From NCBI RefSeq assembly GCF_019075875.1, contig NZ_JAHOOZ010000001.1, forward strand, positions 2,976,001 through 3,040,000: 64,000 bases of DNA, written 5' to 3'. The first letter of the stretch is position 1. Each line of letters starts with the position of its first letter. A model generated the notes under the pieces. The model saw nothing but the letters and a program-made list of their open reading frames with translations, was not told the origin of the DNA and made no database searches. Shown piece after piece: positions 29,060-38,800 of this stretch. The translations under genes and the position numbers were made by a program. This DNA is from Novosphingobium sp. G106. GTDB taxonomy: Bacteria > Pseudomonadota > Alphaproteobacteria > Sphingomonadales > Sphingomonadaceae.

Positions 29060-29425
29060 TCAGGCGACGCCGACGAGTTGTAGCTTCATGTGCAGGGTAT
29101 CGTGGTCGAACGGCTTCATGACATATTCGTCAGCCCCCGCATCCATCGCGGTGCGGATATGCGCGACGTCGTTCTCGGTCGTGCAGAACACCACCTTGGG
29201 CTGGTTGGCGTGGCCGCCCTGGCGCAGCAGGCGGATGAATTCGATCCCGGTCATCACCGGCATGTTCCAGTCGAGCAGGATCAGGTCGGGCATGGCCTCT
29301 TCGCAGCGTTCGAGCGCTTCGCGGCCGTCGCAGGCCTCGCTGACGGCAAAGCCCAGGGCCTCAAGCGATCGGCGCGAGAATTTGCGGACCACCCGAGAGT
29401 CGTCGACGATCAGACAGGTCTTCAT
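29060..29425 (-). CDS. cheY: CheY-like response regulator of the che operon
   Basis: 121 residues, a receiver only. D8 and D9 (CLIVDDSRVVRKFSR), D52 (LILLDWNMPVMTG), T/S in FCTTEND and K in VMKPFDHD are all present. It is closely similar to the plus-strand CheY at 32785-33279 (both contain LILLDWNMPVM and DEYV-KPFD), so the two are paralogues. An AAGGGAGCGACTGCA stretch precedes the ATG. It lies between cheW and cheB. Confidence 0.92.
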   Translation of the reverse strand: MKTCLIVDDSRVVRKFSRRSLEALGFAVSEACDGREALERCEEAMPDLILLDWNMPVMTGIEFIRLLRQGGHANQPKVVFCTTENDVAHIRTAMDAGADEYVMKPFDHDTLHMKLQLVGVA

Positions 29426-29500
29426 TGCAGTCGCTCCCTTTCTCTCATCGAACTAGGCGGAATTTCGTAACCATCGGCTTAAGCGCTCCCTAAGCGGCTC

Positions 29501-29942
29501 CTACGCAGCTTGTGCCTCCTCGGGTCCGGCGATCAATGCCGCGGGATCGACCAGGAGCAGCGGACCGTCGTCGGTTTCGACCATGCCGTGCGACATGGCG
29601 GCCCAGTTGCCCTGGAGGCGGGTGTGCATCGGCGTGGGTTCGGACCGCGCCTCGGTGACATCATGGACGCCCCCCCAGCAACAGGGCATAGGCATGGCCA
29701 TCGTGGACCACGACCACGGCCTCGGTGCCCGGATCGCGGTTCGCGCACTGTCCCAAGCCGAGCGCGAATTGCGGGTCGATCACGGTCAGCACGCGGCTGC
29801 GCAGCGCGGCCAGGCCCGCCACGTGCAGCGGCGCGCAGGGGACCGGGATCAGCACGTCGATCTCGATCACCGACTGCACTTCGAGCGTGCGCATCGCGAC
29901 CTTCTGGCCGGCGATCGAGACGATCAGGAGCAGGTCGCTCAT
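29501..29942 (-). pseudogene. cheW: CheW-like coupling protein, frameshifted
   Basis: The N-terminal half (SDLLLIVSIAGQKVAMRTLE, then VAGLAALRSRVLTVIDPQ) and the C-terminal half (VHDVTEARSEPTPMHTRL ... LLLVDPAALIAGPEEAQAA) together form one CheW domain of 146 residues, but lie in different frames. The break is in a run of seven C on the plus strand (29670-29676); six would join ALLLGG to VHDVTEA. The start overlaps the cheA stop by 4 nt. The same kind of one-base homopolymer gain as in cheB and tpsB. Confidence 0.85.
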
Positions 29943-32287
29943 CGGGCCGTTCTCCGTGCGGCAGGGCGCAAGGCGGCCTGCAGTCCGGCCTGGTCGTAGC
30001 GATAGATGCTGCCGTCCTCGCCGGAGCTTTCGCCGGGGTCGGATCGCAGGCGGATGGTCTGCCGCGCGCTGACAGGGGCGGCGGGTTCGCTCTGCAGCGT
30101 GATCGCCAGATCGACCTGTCCGTCGTCGGCATCGACCACGCGGTAGCCGGCCGCCTCGACCATGGGCCGGACAAAATTCTGAATCCAGGGGTCGTCGGAA
30201 GGCAGCAGGCAGACCGGCGGCGCGTCGCTGGCGCGGGCTACCGCATGGCGTGCGAACAATGCGTAAGGCGCGACCATCAAGGTCGGCAAGCCGTCGATCA
30301 GGACGACGCCTTCGGCATCTCCCGAATCGTTGGCCGCCATGAGCCCCGAGTCGACCTCGCGGACTTCGAGCGCCTCCAGGACGGCATAGCCGATCTCGGA
30401 CTGGCCGTCGGACAGGCGGAAGAGCTGGAGCCCCTCTTCGGGAAGTGCACAGCCATCGACGCCGGCCAGCGGCACGAGCCGGTCGCCAAGCACGACCAGG
30501 CTGCGCCCGCCATCGTTCTCCACCGCGTCGAGGCCAACTTCCTCGAGCCGTTCGACGATGGCCATGGGCATGACCTTGCGCTTGCCGTCGAGGCCGATGA
30601 ACAGCAGCACCGCGGTCTTGCGCTCCGGCGCGGCGGCCTCGCCGGCATCCACGCGCCGCTCGCTCCGCTCCAGCATGTCGAGCTGAAGCCCGGCCTTGCG
30701 GGCGAGCCCGGTCACTTCGAGCAGCAGGATCGGATTGCCGTCGTCGCTCAAGGTCGTCCCGGCATAGAGCCCGGTCGCGATGATCGCCGGCGCCACGGGC
30801 TTCACCACCAGTTCGCCGTGCCCGTCGAGCCGGTCGACCGCGAGCGCGAAAAGCTCGCCGCCGGTGAGCCGCATTACGATCAGCGTCCAGTCGTCGCTCT
30901 CAACGCCACTGGCCAGGCCCAGAAGTTCGGCCAGGACGAGGCAGGGCAAGCGGCGCTCGCGGATTTTCGCCAGCATGGCGCCGTCGAAGCGCGAAATCTC
31001 GACATTGCCGTCGCCGGCGTGGACGATCTCCTCGATCGAGGACCGCGGCACGGCGAAGTGCTGATCGCTGATCGTGACGGTCAGTGCCGGAATGATCGTC
31101 AGGGTCAGCGGCACACGCAGCGTGATGCGGGTGCCGCGGCCCAAGGTGCTCTCGATCTCGACCGAGCCGCCGACGCGCTCGATATTGGCACGCACCACGT
31201 CCATGCCGACGCCACGGCCGGAGATTGCGGTCACGGCTTCTGCCGTCGACAGGCCCGCCGCGAAAATGAGGTCGGTGCGCTCGCGCTTCGACAGGCGCGC
31301 AGCTTCGGCCGTGTCGACGATCCCCGCCGCCAGTGCTTTCTCGACCAGCTTGGCATCGTCGATACCTCGCCCGTCATCGACCACGTCGATCAGGATCTGG
31401 TTGCCCGACTGGCGCGCCGAAATGGCCAGCAGCCCGGTCTCGCGCTTGCCGGCAGCCAGACGCACGCCGGGCGCTTCGATACCATGGTCGATCGCGTTGC
31501 GGATGATGTGGGTCAGCGGATCGCGGATGATCTCGATCATCTCGCGGTCGAGCTCGACGTCACCGCCGGCGATATCGACCAGGGTCTGCTTGCCGAGTTC
31601 GCTCGACAGGTCGCGGACCAGCCTCGGCAGGACCGAGAGCAGGCCTTCGAGGCGCTGCATCCGCGTCCGCGTCATCGCGTCGCGGACATCGGCGATGATC
31701 GTCGACAGGCGTTCGAAAGGTTCTTCGACCGCCGCGTCCACGCCGCTCTCGCGCAGGCGACGGGCGAGTTCGTTGCGGGCGAGGACCATGTCCGAGACGC
31801 CGCTCATTACCTTGTCGAGCAGTTCCACCGGCAGGCGGATCGACCGCTGGGCTGAGGCCGCCTTGGCCTGATGATCGCCTCCTGCGGCGAGCGGCGCCTG
31901 AAGTTCTTCCGCGGGCGCTTCGGCCTGGGGCTTGAGCGCTTCGAGCAGAGCGGTCTCGCTATCTGGAAACTCGACCCCGGCCTCTATCGCGTCCGCCATG
32001 TCGCCGATCCGGTCGACGATGGCGAGAATGGCATCGACCAGCCGCGAATCGGCCCGCCGCCGGCCTGCGCGCACATCTTCGAGCACATCCTCGGCCGCAT
32101 GGCTCAGCGCCTGCAGGCGCGGCAGGTCGAGAAAGCCGCAGTTGCCTTTGACCGTGTGGAAGAAGCGGAAGATGGAGTCGAGCCTGGCCCGGTCGCTCGG
32201 GTCTTCCTCCCAGGCAACGAGCTCCCCACCCAATGCCTCGAGCATTTCGCGGGTCTCAGCCAGAAAGTCCTCGAGCAGTTCGTCCAT
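29939..32287 (-). CDS. cheA: Chemotaxis histidine kinase CheA with extra C-terminal domains
   Basis: 782 residues. Hpt domain with phospho-histidine H44 (RFFHTVKGNCGF), a short linker without a recognisable P2 (CheY-binding) domain, P3 dimerisation (about 145-210: VELLDKVMSGVSDMVLARNE), ATPase (HIIRNAIDHGIEAPG, VVDDGRGIDD, SGRGVGMDVVR) and CheW-like P5 (about 385-520). A second CheW-like stretch (about 545-660) and a receiver-like tail (VCLLPSDDPWIQNFVRPMVE) without a clear phospho-acceptor follow. The extra C-terminal modules and missing P2 suggest a specialised alphaproteobacterial CheA. First gene of the minus-strand che operon; divergent from 32442. Confidence 0.92.
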   Translation of the reverse strand: MDELLEDFLAETREMLEALGGELVAWEEDPSDRARLDSIFRFFHTVKGNCGFLDLPRLQALSHAAEDVLEDVRAGRRRADSRLVDAILAIVDRIGDMADAIEAGVEFPDSETALLEALKPQAEAPAEELQAPLAAGGDHQAKAASAQRSIRLPVELLDKVMSGVSDMVLARNELARRLRESGVDAAVEEPFERLSTIIADVRDAMTRTRMQRLEGLLSVLPRLVRDLSSELGKQTLVDIAGGDVELDREMIEIIRDPLTHIIRNAIDHGIEAPGVRLAAGKRETGLLAISARQSGNQILIDVVDDGRGIDDAKLVEKALAAGIVDTAEAARLSKRERTDLIFAAGLSTAEAVTAISGRGVGMDVVRANIERVGGSVEIESTLGRGTRITLRVPLTLTIIPALTVTISDQHFAVPRSSIEEIVHAGDGNVEISRFDGAMLAKIRERRLPCLVLAELLGLASGVESDDWTLIVMRLTGGELFALAVDRLDGHGELVVKPVAPAIIATGLYAGTTLSDDGNPILLLEVTGLARKAGLQLDMLERSERRVDAGEAAAPERKTAVLLFIGLDGKRKVMPMAIVERLEEVGLDAVENDGGRSLVVLGDRLVPLAGVDGCALPEEGLQLFRLSDGQSEIGYAVLEALEVREVDSGLMAANDSGDAEGVVLIDGLPTLMVAPYALFARHAVARASDAPPVCLLPSDDPWIQNFVRPMVEAAGYRVVDADDGQVDLAITLQSEPAAPVSARQTIRLRSDPGESSGEDGSIYRYDQAGLQAALRPAARRTAR

Positions 32288-32441
32288 TGCCAGCCCCTAA
32301 GATGGGCTGACTATGGAGCCGAAGGATTTAACCAAGCGTTAGAGCGGTCGTGGTCGTGGCGAGGCCAGCGCGGATGGCCCCATTTCCATTTCGTCAAGAT
32401 TTTCGACCTAGCATCAGTTCCTGCGCGAGGGGGTTGCTCCA

Positions 32442-32792
32442 GTGATCGAAATCGAAGTTCAGAACGAGACGCACCAGACCCAGACGTGCTTGCGGTTCGC
32501 CGCAGTGCCGCGGATGGGCGAAGGCATCAGGCTGATGGAGCCCGATGGCTTCTGGGCGTCCTACGACATCATCGACCTCTGGTACCAGAAGGCCGAATTC
32601 GGCGACATCTGGATGCCCTACATCCACGTCAAGATGACCGCGTCCGAGCTGGCCGCCAAGGCCAAGAAGGGCGCGAAACCCAGCGCCACCGACCAGCAGC
32701 AGATCGTCGATACGGCCAAGAAGGTCGCCGACATCCTGCAGGCCAGCGGTGGCGAAGTGACGCCCGAGCCCGAGGAGATGCACCATTCTTGA
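32442..32792 (+). CDS. Hypothetical protein upstream of a CheY-like gene
   Basis: 116 residues from a GTG at 32442 with GCGAGGGGG upstream. No signal peptide or membrane segment. The N-terminal 65 residues are compact and aromatic (EPDGFWASYDIIDLWYQKAE, then DIWMPYIHVKM); a Lys/Ala-rich stretch (AAKAKKGAKPSATDQQQ) and an acidic end (EVTPEPEEMHHS) follow. I do not recognise the family. It opens a plus-strand unit divergent from cheA and overlaps the following CheY-like frame, so a chemotaxis role is likely by context. A one-base change near 32785 would fuse it to that CheY. Confidence 0.75.
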   Translation: MIEIEVQNETHQTQTCLRFAAVPRMGEGIRLMEPDGFWASYDIIDLWYQKAEFGDIWMPYIHVKMTASELAAKAKKGAKPSATDQQQIVDTAKKVADILQASGGEVTPEPEEMHHS

Positions 32793-33279
32793 CGGTCTGA
32801 TCAAGCGCACCGGCGGTGCGGCGCGGCGTCCTCTGCGCGAAGCCATCAGCGAGGCGGCCAGCGCGCCCAAGCCGGTCGTCCAGCCCCGGCCCCGCCCGGC
32901 CGAACCGGCGCGCGAGCGGCACTGCCTGATCGTCGATGATTCGCGGATGATCCGCAAGTTCGCCCGCGGCATCCTCGAAGGCCTGGGCTACAAGGTGGCC
33001 GAGGCCGAGAACGGCGAGGAAGCTCTGCAGCGGTGCAAGGCGGCCATGCCCGACCTCATCCTTCTCGACTGGAACATGCCGGTGATGAGCGGCGTCGAAT
33101 TCGTCTCGGCCCTGCGCCAGGAACAGGCCAGCCTGCGGCCCAAGGTGGTGTTCTGCACCTCGAATGCCGACAGCGACCATATCCGCAAGGGCATCGAAGC
33201 CGGCGCCGACGAATATGTCATCAAGCCGTTCGACCAGCCAACCCTGCAGGGCAAGCTGGCGCGCATCGGCGCGGCCTAG
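32785..33279 (+). CDS. CheY-like response regulator with N-terminal extension and non-canonical start
   Basis: The receiver is complete (CLIVDDSRMIRKFARG, LILLDWNMPVMSG, TSNADS, VIKPFDQ), but its first strand and acidic pocket lie upstream of the only in-frame ATG (32947). The frame opens after a TGA at 32758-32760 and holds no ATG, GTG or TTG before 32947. The best candidate is ATT at 32785, 7 nt after a perfect GAGGAG; CTG at 32797 or 32833 is the alternative. From ATT the protein has 164 residues, with a Pro/Arg-rich tail of about 45 residues before the receiver. Equally possible is a one-base error that hides a fusion with the preceding gene. Paralogue of the CheY at 29060-29425. Confidence 0.75.
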   Translation: MLDGLIKRTGGAARRPLREAISEAASAPKPVVQPRPRPAEPARERHCLIVDDSRMIRKFARGILEGLGYKVAEAENGEEALQRCKAAMPDLILLDWNMPVMSGVEFVSALRQEQASLRPKVVFCTSNADSDHIRKGIEAGADEYVIKPFDQPTLQGKLARIGAA

Positions 33280-33280
33280 C

Positions 33281-34675
33281 CTACGAGGTCGACCCGCCGA
33301 GCGCCTCCACCAGCGCAACGCTCATCCGCATCCGCTCGACCTGGACGGTCAGGAGCGAGCGCTGTGCATCGAGCGCATCGGTCTGGGCCGTGACGACTTC
33401 GAGATAGTCCGATGCGCCGTCGCGATAGCGCGTGAAGGCAAGATCGCTCGTGCGCTCTGCCGCCTGGGCCGCGTCGCGCTGATCGACGATCTGGGTGGCG
33501 AGGTGGTTCATCGCGGCGACGCCGTCTTCGACCTGGCGGAACGCGCCGAGCACGGTGCCGCGGTAGTCGGCTGCCATTTCATCGTATTCGCCGCGCGAGA
33601 GCTTGACCTGCGCGGTGCGCCGGCCGCCATCGAACAGCGAGAGCACCGCCGACAGCGGCCCGAGGCCCCAGAAAGTGTTGGGCGTGGTCAGCAGGCTGCC
33701 TTGCGTGGTCTCCCAGCCGCCCGCGAGACCCAGCGTGATGCTGGGGAAGAAGGCGGCGCGCGCCACGCCGATCCGGGCGTTCGCCGCGAACATGCGGCGC
33801 TCGGCGGCCGCCACGTCGGGCCGGCGCTGGAGTAGCTCGGAAGGGGCGCCTGCGGGCACTTGCGGCGCATCGAGCGGCTGGACCCGCGCCGGCACCGAAA
33901 AGTCCGAGGCGAGCGCGCCGACCAGCGCCGCCAGTTCGTGCTCGGTCGCCGCGCGCTGGTTGGCGACGTCCGAAATCTGCGAACGGGCGTTGCTGAGCGC
34001 GGTGCGCGAGCGGTTGACGTCGATGCCCGATGCAATGCCGCCGTCGTGGCGCGTCGCGGTGAGTTGATAGGCGCGGTCGAAGGCTGCGACCGTGCGATTC
34101 AGCAGGTCGGCCTGGGCGTCGAGCCCGCGCAGACGGAAATAGGCATCGGCGACCGAGGCCTGCAGACTGAGCCGAGCCGAAGCGAGGTCGGCCGCGCTCG
34201 CCTGGGCATCGGCGCGCGATGCCTTCACGCCGTTGCGGATGCGACCCCAGAGGTCGAGCTCGTAGTCGAGCGTGCCGCCGATACTGAAATCGTTGTAGGT
34301 CTGCGGCGTGCCGTTCCCGAGCGGGCGGTTGCCCGACAGCCGTTGACGACCGGCATCGCCCTCGACACCGACTTGCGGGAAGAGATCCGCCGCATCGACA
34401 CGCGCAGAGGCGCGGGCCTGGTCATAACGCGCCAGCGCCGCGGCCAGCGTCGGGCTGGCCGCCTCGGCGCGGGTCTCGAGATCGTCGAGCACCGGATCGC
34501 CGAAGGCCTTCCACCAGGCGCCGCGCGGCAGGCCGTCCATCGGTTCGGCCGCGGTCCAACCGGCGACTTCCTTGTAGGCGGAGGGGACGGCGGTCTTCGG
34601 CGGCTGGTAGTCCGGCGCCATCGAGCAGCCGGCAAGCAGAACGGGTATCAGCGCCGCCAGTGGCTTATTTCGCAT
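33281..34675 (-). CDS. NodT-family outer-membrane lipoprotein of an RND efflux system
   Basis: 464 residues. Lipoprotein signal with lipobox LLAGC (MRNKPLAALIPVLLAGCS), followed by two OEP repeats typical of TolC/OprM/NodT channels (ALARYDQARASARVDAADLF; AERRMFAANARIGVARAAFF). It forms the outer-membrane exit duct of the pump whose adaptor and permease are encoded immediately upstream, overlapping the adaptor gene by 11 nt. Its stop is 1 nt from the stop of the plus-strand CheY-like gene. Confidence 0.93.
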   Translation of the reverse strand: MRNKPLAALIPVLLAGCSMAPDYQPPKTAVPSAYKEVAGWTAAEPMDGLPRGAWWKAFGDPVLDDLETRAEAASPTLAAALARYDQARASARVDAADLFPQVGVEGDAGRQRLSGNRPLGNGTPQTYNDFSIGGTLDYELDLWGRIRNGVKASRADAQASAADLASARLSLQASVADAYFRLRGLDAQADLLNRTVAAFDRAYQLTATRHDGGIASGIDVNRSRTALSNARSQISDVANQRAATEHELAALVGALASDFSVPARVQPLDAPQVPAGAPSELLQRRPDVAAAERRMFAANARIGVARAAFFPSITLGLAGGWETTQGSLLTTPNTFWGLGPLSAVLSLFDGGRRTAQVKLSRGEYDEMAADYRGTVLGAFRQVEDGVAAMNHLATQIVDQRDAAQAAERTSDLAFTRYRDGASDYLEVVTAQTDALDAQRSLLTVQVERMRMSVALVEALGGSTS

Positions 34676-35870
34676 TCGCCGCTCCCTTGGCGGCCGCGCG
34701 CTGCACTTTCACCTGGTCGCCGCTGCGGATCGAGTCGGGCGGGGAATCGATCACGCGGTCGGCCCCGGTGATGCCCGAGACCACGACGGTGCTGCCCTCG
34801 TCCCGAACGATCGCAACGGGCTTGACGGTAACGTGATTGTCGGCGCCGACCACCACCGCGGCAGGCCCGTTGTTGCTGTAGAGGATCGCGCTGCCTGGCA
34901 GGGTGACGCCGGTCCCCTTGGGGCCGCCACCGGCGAAGCTGACCTGCGCGAAGGCGCCCGGCTTCAGCGCGCCGTCGGGATTGGCCGCCTGGAGCTCGAC
35001 GAGGACAGCGCCCGACTGCGCATCGACCGCCTGGGCGCTGCGCGTCATCGTCGCGTCGAATGTGCGGCCGGGAAACTCGGGCAGCGTCAGCTTCGCGGCC
35101 TGGCCGGGATGGACGCTGGCCGAATAGCCCTGCGGCACGCGGACGTAGATGCGCATGCGCGTGACGTCGGAAACCGTGAACAGCGGCTGCGAGGCGGCCG
35201 TGCCCGAAACCACGAGCGCGCCGATCTGCGCCGAACGGCTGGTGACGACGCCCGCGAAAGGCGCGGACAGGCGGGTGAAGCCCTGCAGCGCCTGGAGCCG
35301 GCGGACGTTGGCCAGCGAGGCGTTGGACAGCGCCGACTTGGCAGCGAGATCGCCCGACTTCTCGTCGGCTTCCTGCTTCGAGACCGCATCCTTGGCGAGC
35401 ATCGCGCTCCAGCGCCGCTCGGTCGAGGCGGCCAGGCGCTGGTTGGCGATCGCGGTCTGGTAGTCGGCGCGCGCCTGGGCGAGCTGCTGGTCGACCTCGG
35501 GCGCGTCGAGCACGGCGAGGGTCTGGCCGGCCGCGACATGATCGCCGATGTCGACTAGCCAGCGCCGGACATAGCCGTTGGTCCGCGCATAGATCGGCGC
35601 GGAGTTGTAGGCCTGGACATTGCCCGGAAGCACGAGGGTGCCGCCGTCCCCGTCCGCAGTTGGGGACAGGACGGACACCGTGGGGACGGCGGCCTGCGCG
35701 GAGGTCGCGCGCAGTTGGTTGACCGAATGCGCCCGCATCGCGGCACCGCCGGCGACGACGAGCAAAGCTACGGCAGCGACGCCGATGCCGATGCGCTTGA
35801 GCTTGCGGCTGTCCGGGCCAGGCCCGGCGTAGATGTCGTAGGACTCTTCGGGAGGCGAGATGTCATGCAT
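34665..35870 (-). CDS. RND efflux periplasmic adaptor (membrane fusion protein)
   Basis: 401 residues. Cytoplasmic N-tail, membrane anchor at about 28-46 (IGIGVAAVALLVVAGGAAM), lipoyl/barrel-sandwich halves (ARTNGYVRRWLVDIGDHVAA; RLSAPFAGVVTSRSAQIG) around an alpha-helical hairpin (about 130-200), then beta-barrel and membrane-proximal domains. It links the permease to the NodT channel. It overlaps the permease by 8 nt and NodT by 11 nt, so all three are translationally coupled. Confidence 0.92.
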   Translation of the reverse strand: MHDISPPEESYDIYAGPGPDSRKLKRIGIGVAAVALLVVAGGAAMRAHSVNQLRATSAQAAVPTVSVLSPTADGDGGTLVLPGNVQAYNSAPIYARTNGYVRRWLVDIGDHVAAGQTLAVLDAPEVDQQLAQARADYQTAIANQRLAASTERRWSAMLAKDAVSKQEADEKSGDLAAKSALSNASLANVRRLQALQGFTRLSAPFAGVVTSRSAQIGALVVSGTAASQPLFTVSDVTRMRIYVRVPQGYSASVHPGQAAKLTLPEFPGRTFDATMTRSAQAVDAQSGAVLVELQAANPDGALKPGAFAQVSFAGGGPKGTGVTLPGSAILYSNNGPAAVVVGADNHVTVKPVAIVRDEGSTVVVSGITGADRVIDSPPDSIRSGDQVKVQRAAAKGAANAK

Positions 35871-38800
35871 GGCTGGGCTGCAGTTCCGAGGGGCTCGCCG
35901 CGGCGCGGGGGCGCCGGTGGGCGAGGCTGAAGACGGTGGGGACGAAGAACAGCGTGGCGATCGTCGCGAAGATCAGTCCGCCGATCACGGCGCGGCCGAG
36001 CGGCGCGTTCTGCTCGCCGCCCTCGCCCAGTCCGAGCGCCATCGGCAGCATGCCGATGACCATGGCCAGTGCAGTCATCAGCACCGGGCGGAAGCGGACG
36101 CGGCCGGCCTCGATCGCGGCCTGCAAGGCGTCGCCGTGCAGCGCCAGCTGCTCGCGTGCGAAGCTGACCACGAGGATCGAGTTCGCCGTGGCGACGCCCA
36201 TGCACATGATCGCGCCGGTTAGCGCGGGCACCGACAAGGTCGTGCCCGTGGCGAACAGCATCCAGACGATTCCCGCGAGCGCCGCCGGCAGCGCCGTGAT
36301 GATGACGAAGGGATCGACCCACGACTGGAAGTTGACGACGATCAGCAGGTAGATGAACAGCACCGCCGCGGCGAGGCCGAAGCCGAGCCCCGAAAAGGCG
36401 GTGTTCATCGTCGCATACTGGCCGCGGATGGTGATCGTCGCGCCTTTGGGCTCATGCGCCTTCATCGCCTTGATCACCTCCTGCACCTCGCCGGCGACCG
36501 CACCGAGATCGCGGCCTTGCGTCGTCGCATAAACGTCGATCACCGGCGCGAGATTGTAGTGGCTGACCACGGGCACCGTGCTCGACCGTTCGATCGTCGC
36601 GAGGCCGCCCAGCGGCTGCACCGGCCCGCCCGATGCGCCCGCGACCGGCACGTTGGCAAGATCGCTCATCGAGCCGACGAGATACTCTGGCGCCTGAGCG
36701 ACCACCGGATAGGAGACGCCGCTCTTGGGATCGACGAAATAGACCGGCGCGGTCTGGGCCGAGCCCGCCAGCGCGTTGGACAGGTTATTGGTCACGTCGC
36801 GCTCGGTGATGCCGTACTGGCCGATGCGCGAACGGTCGACATCGACGTCGAGCTGCGGCGCGCGCGCCGGCTGCTGGATGCGCGCGTCGGCGATGCCGGG
36901 AATGCGGCTGATCCGCGCCAGCAGCTCCTGCGCATAGGCGCGCGCCGCGACCGGGTCCTTGGCGGCGATCTGCACGTCGATCGGTGCAGGCGCGCCGAAG
37001 TTCAGGATCTGGCTGGTGATGTCGGCGGGCAGGAAGGCGAAGGTCGTGCCGGCGAAGCGCTTGGGCAGTTCCTCACGCAGCTTGGCGACGACCTTTTCGG
37101 TGGGATCGTGGCCTTCGCTCAGCTTGATCATCACGTCGCCGTCCTGCGGGCCGATCGTGCCGCTGTTGTTGTAAACGGTGTTGATGCCGCTGTTGGGCAG
37201 GCCAATGTTGTCGGTGATCGAGGCCACCTGCCCTGCCGGGGCGATCTCGCGGACGGCGCGGTCGATACGCTCGAAGCGGGCGGAGACATCCTCGACCCGG
37301 GCGCCGATCGGCACGCGGACGTGCATGGCGATCTGGCCGGAATCGACGGTCGGAAAGAAATTGCTGCCCAGCATCGGCATCAGCCCGAACGACAGCAGGA
37401 TCACGGCCATGAAGCCGAGCAGGAAAGGCTTGCGGTTGCTCAGCGCGCGCTGGAGCAGGCCGAGGTAGCCGTCGCGGATACCCTCGAAGCGACGCTCGAA
37501 GCCGCGCTGGAACCGGACCAGCGGATTGCGCGACTGCGACGCCCCGGCGAGGTGCTCGTCCTCACCAGGCTTGTGCGGTTCCAGCAGGTACATCGCCAAG
37601 GTCGGCACGAGCGTGCGCGACAGGATGAACGAGGCGATCATCGCGAAGATCACCGAAAGCGCCATCGGCACGAATAGATAGCCCGCCACGCCCGGCAGGA
37701 AGAACATCGGCACGAAGACGATGCAGATGCAGAGCAGCGAGACGAAGGCCGGGGTGACGATCTGCGCAGCGCCGTCGAGAATGGCCTCGATCACGCCTTT
37801 GCCCTGCTCGAGATGCCAGTTGATGTTCTCGATCGTCACCGTCGCATCGTCGACGAGGATGCCGACCGCGAGCGCGAGGCCGCCGAGCGTCATGACGTTG
37901 AGCGTCTGCCCGAAGAGTGCCAGCGCGCCGAGAGCGGACAGGATGGCGAGCGGGATCGACAGCGCGATGATCGCGGTCGAGCGCCAGGAGCCGAGAAACA
38001 GCAGGATCATCAGCGAGGTCAGCGCCGCGGCGATCAGGCCTTCCTTGGCCACGCCCGCGACCGCCGCCCGCACGAACAGCGACTGGTCGCCGATCGGGAT
38101 GACCTTCAGCGTCGGCGGCAGGGTCGCGGCGATCTTCGGCAGCGCGTCCTTGACGCCGTTGACGATCGCCAAGGTCGAGGTCGTGCCGCTCTTGAGCACG
38201 GTCAGCAGGACCGAGCGGCTGCCGTCCACGTGGACGACGTTGGTCTGCGGGCTGCTGCCGTCGCGGACATGGGCGACATCGCGCATGTAGATCGTCGCGC
38301 CGCCGACGACCTTGACCGGCAGGTCGTTGAGCCCTTCGACCGTGGCCGGCGCATTGTTCAGCCGGACGCTGTATTGCGTCGGCCCGATCTTGACGAAGCC
38401 GGCGGGATTGATCTGGTTCTGTGCGGCGATGGCATTGCCGATGTCCTGCGGCGTCAGCCCCTTCGACTGCAGCGCCAGCGGATTGAGATCAACCTGGATC
38501 TGCCGCTGCTTGCCGCCCGAGGGATAGGGCATGGCCAGGCCCGGAATGGTGACCAGCTGCGGCCGGATCTGGTTCTGCCCGAGATCGAACAGCTGCTGCT
38601 CGGACAGTCCCGTGCCCGACAGCGCGAGCTGCACGATCGGCACGGTCGAGGCGTTGTAGTTGATGATCAGCGGCGGCGTCGCGCCGGGCGGCAGGTTGCG
38701 CAGGATCGTCTGCGAGATCGAAGTAACCTGCGCCGTCGCCAGGCGGACGTCCGCGTCGGGCTGGAAGTAGATCTTGACGATGCCGATGCCGGGCAGCGAC

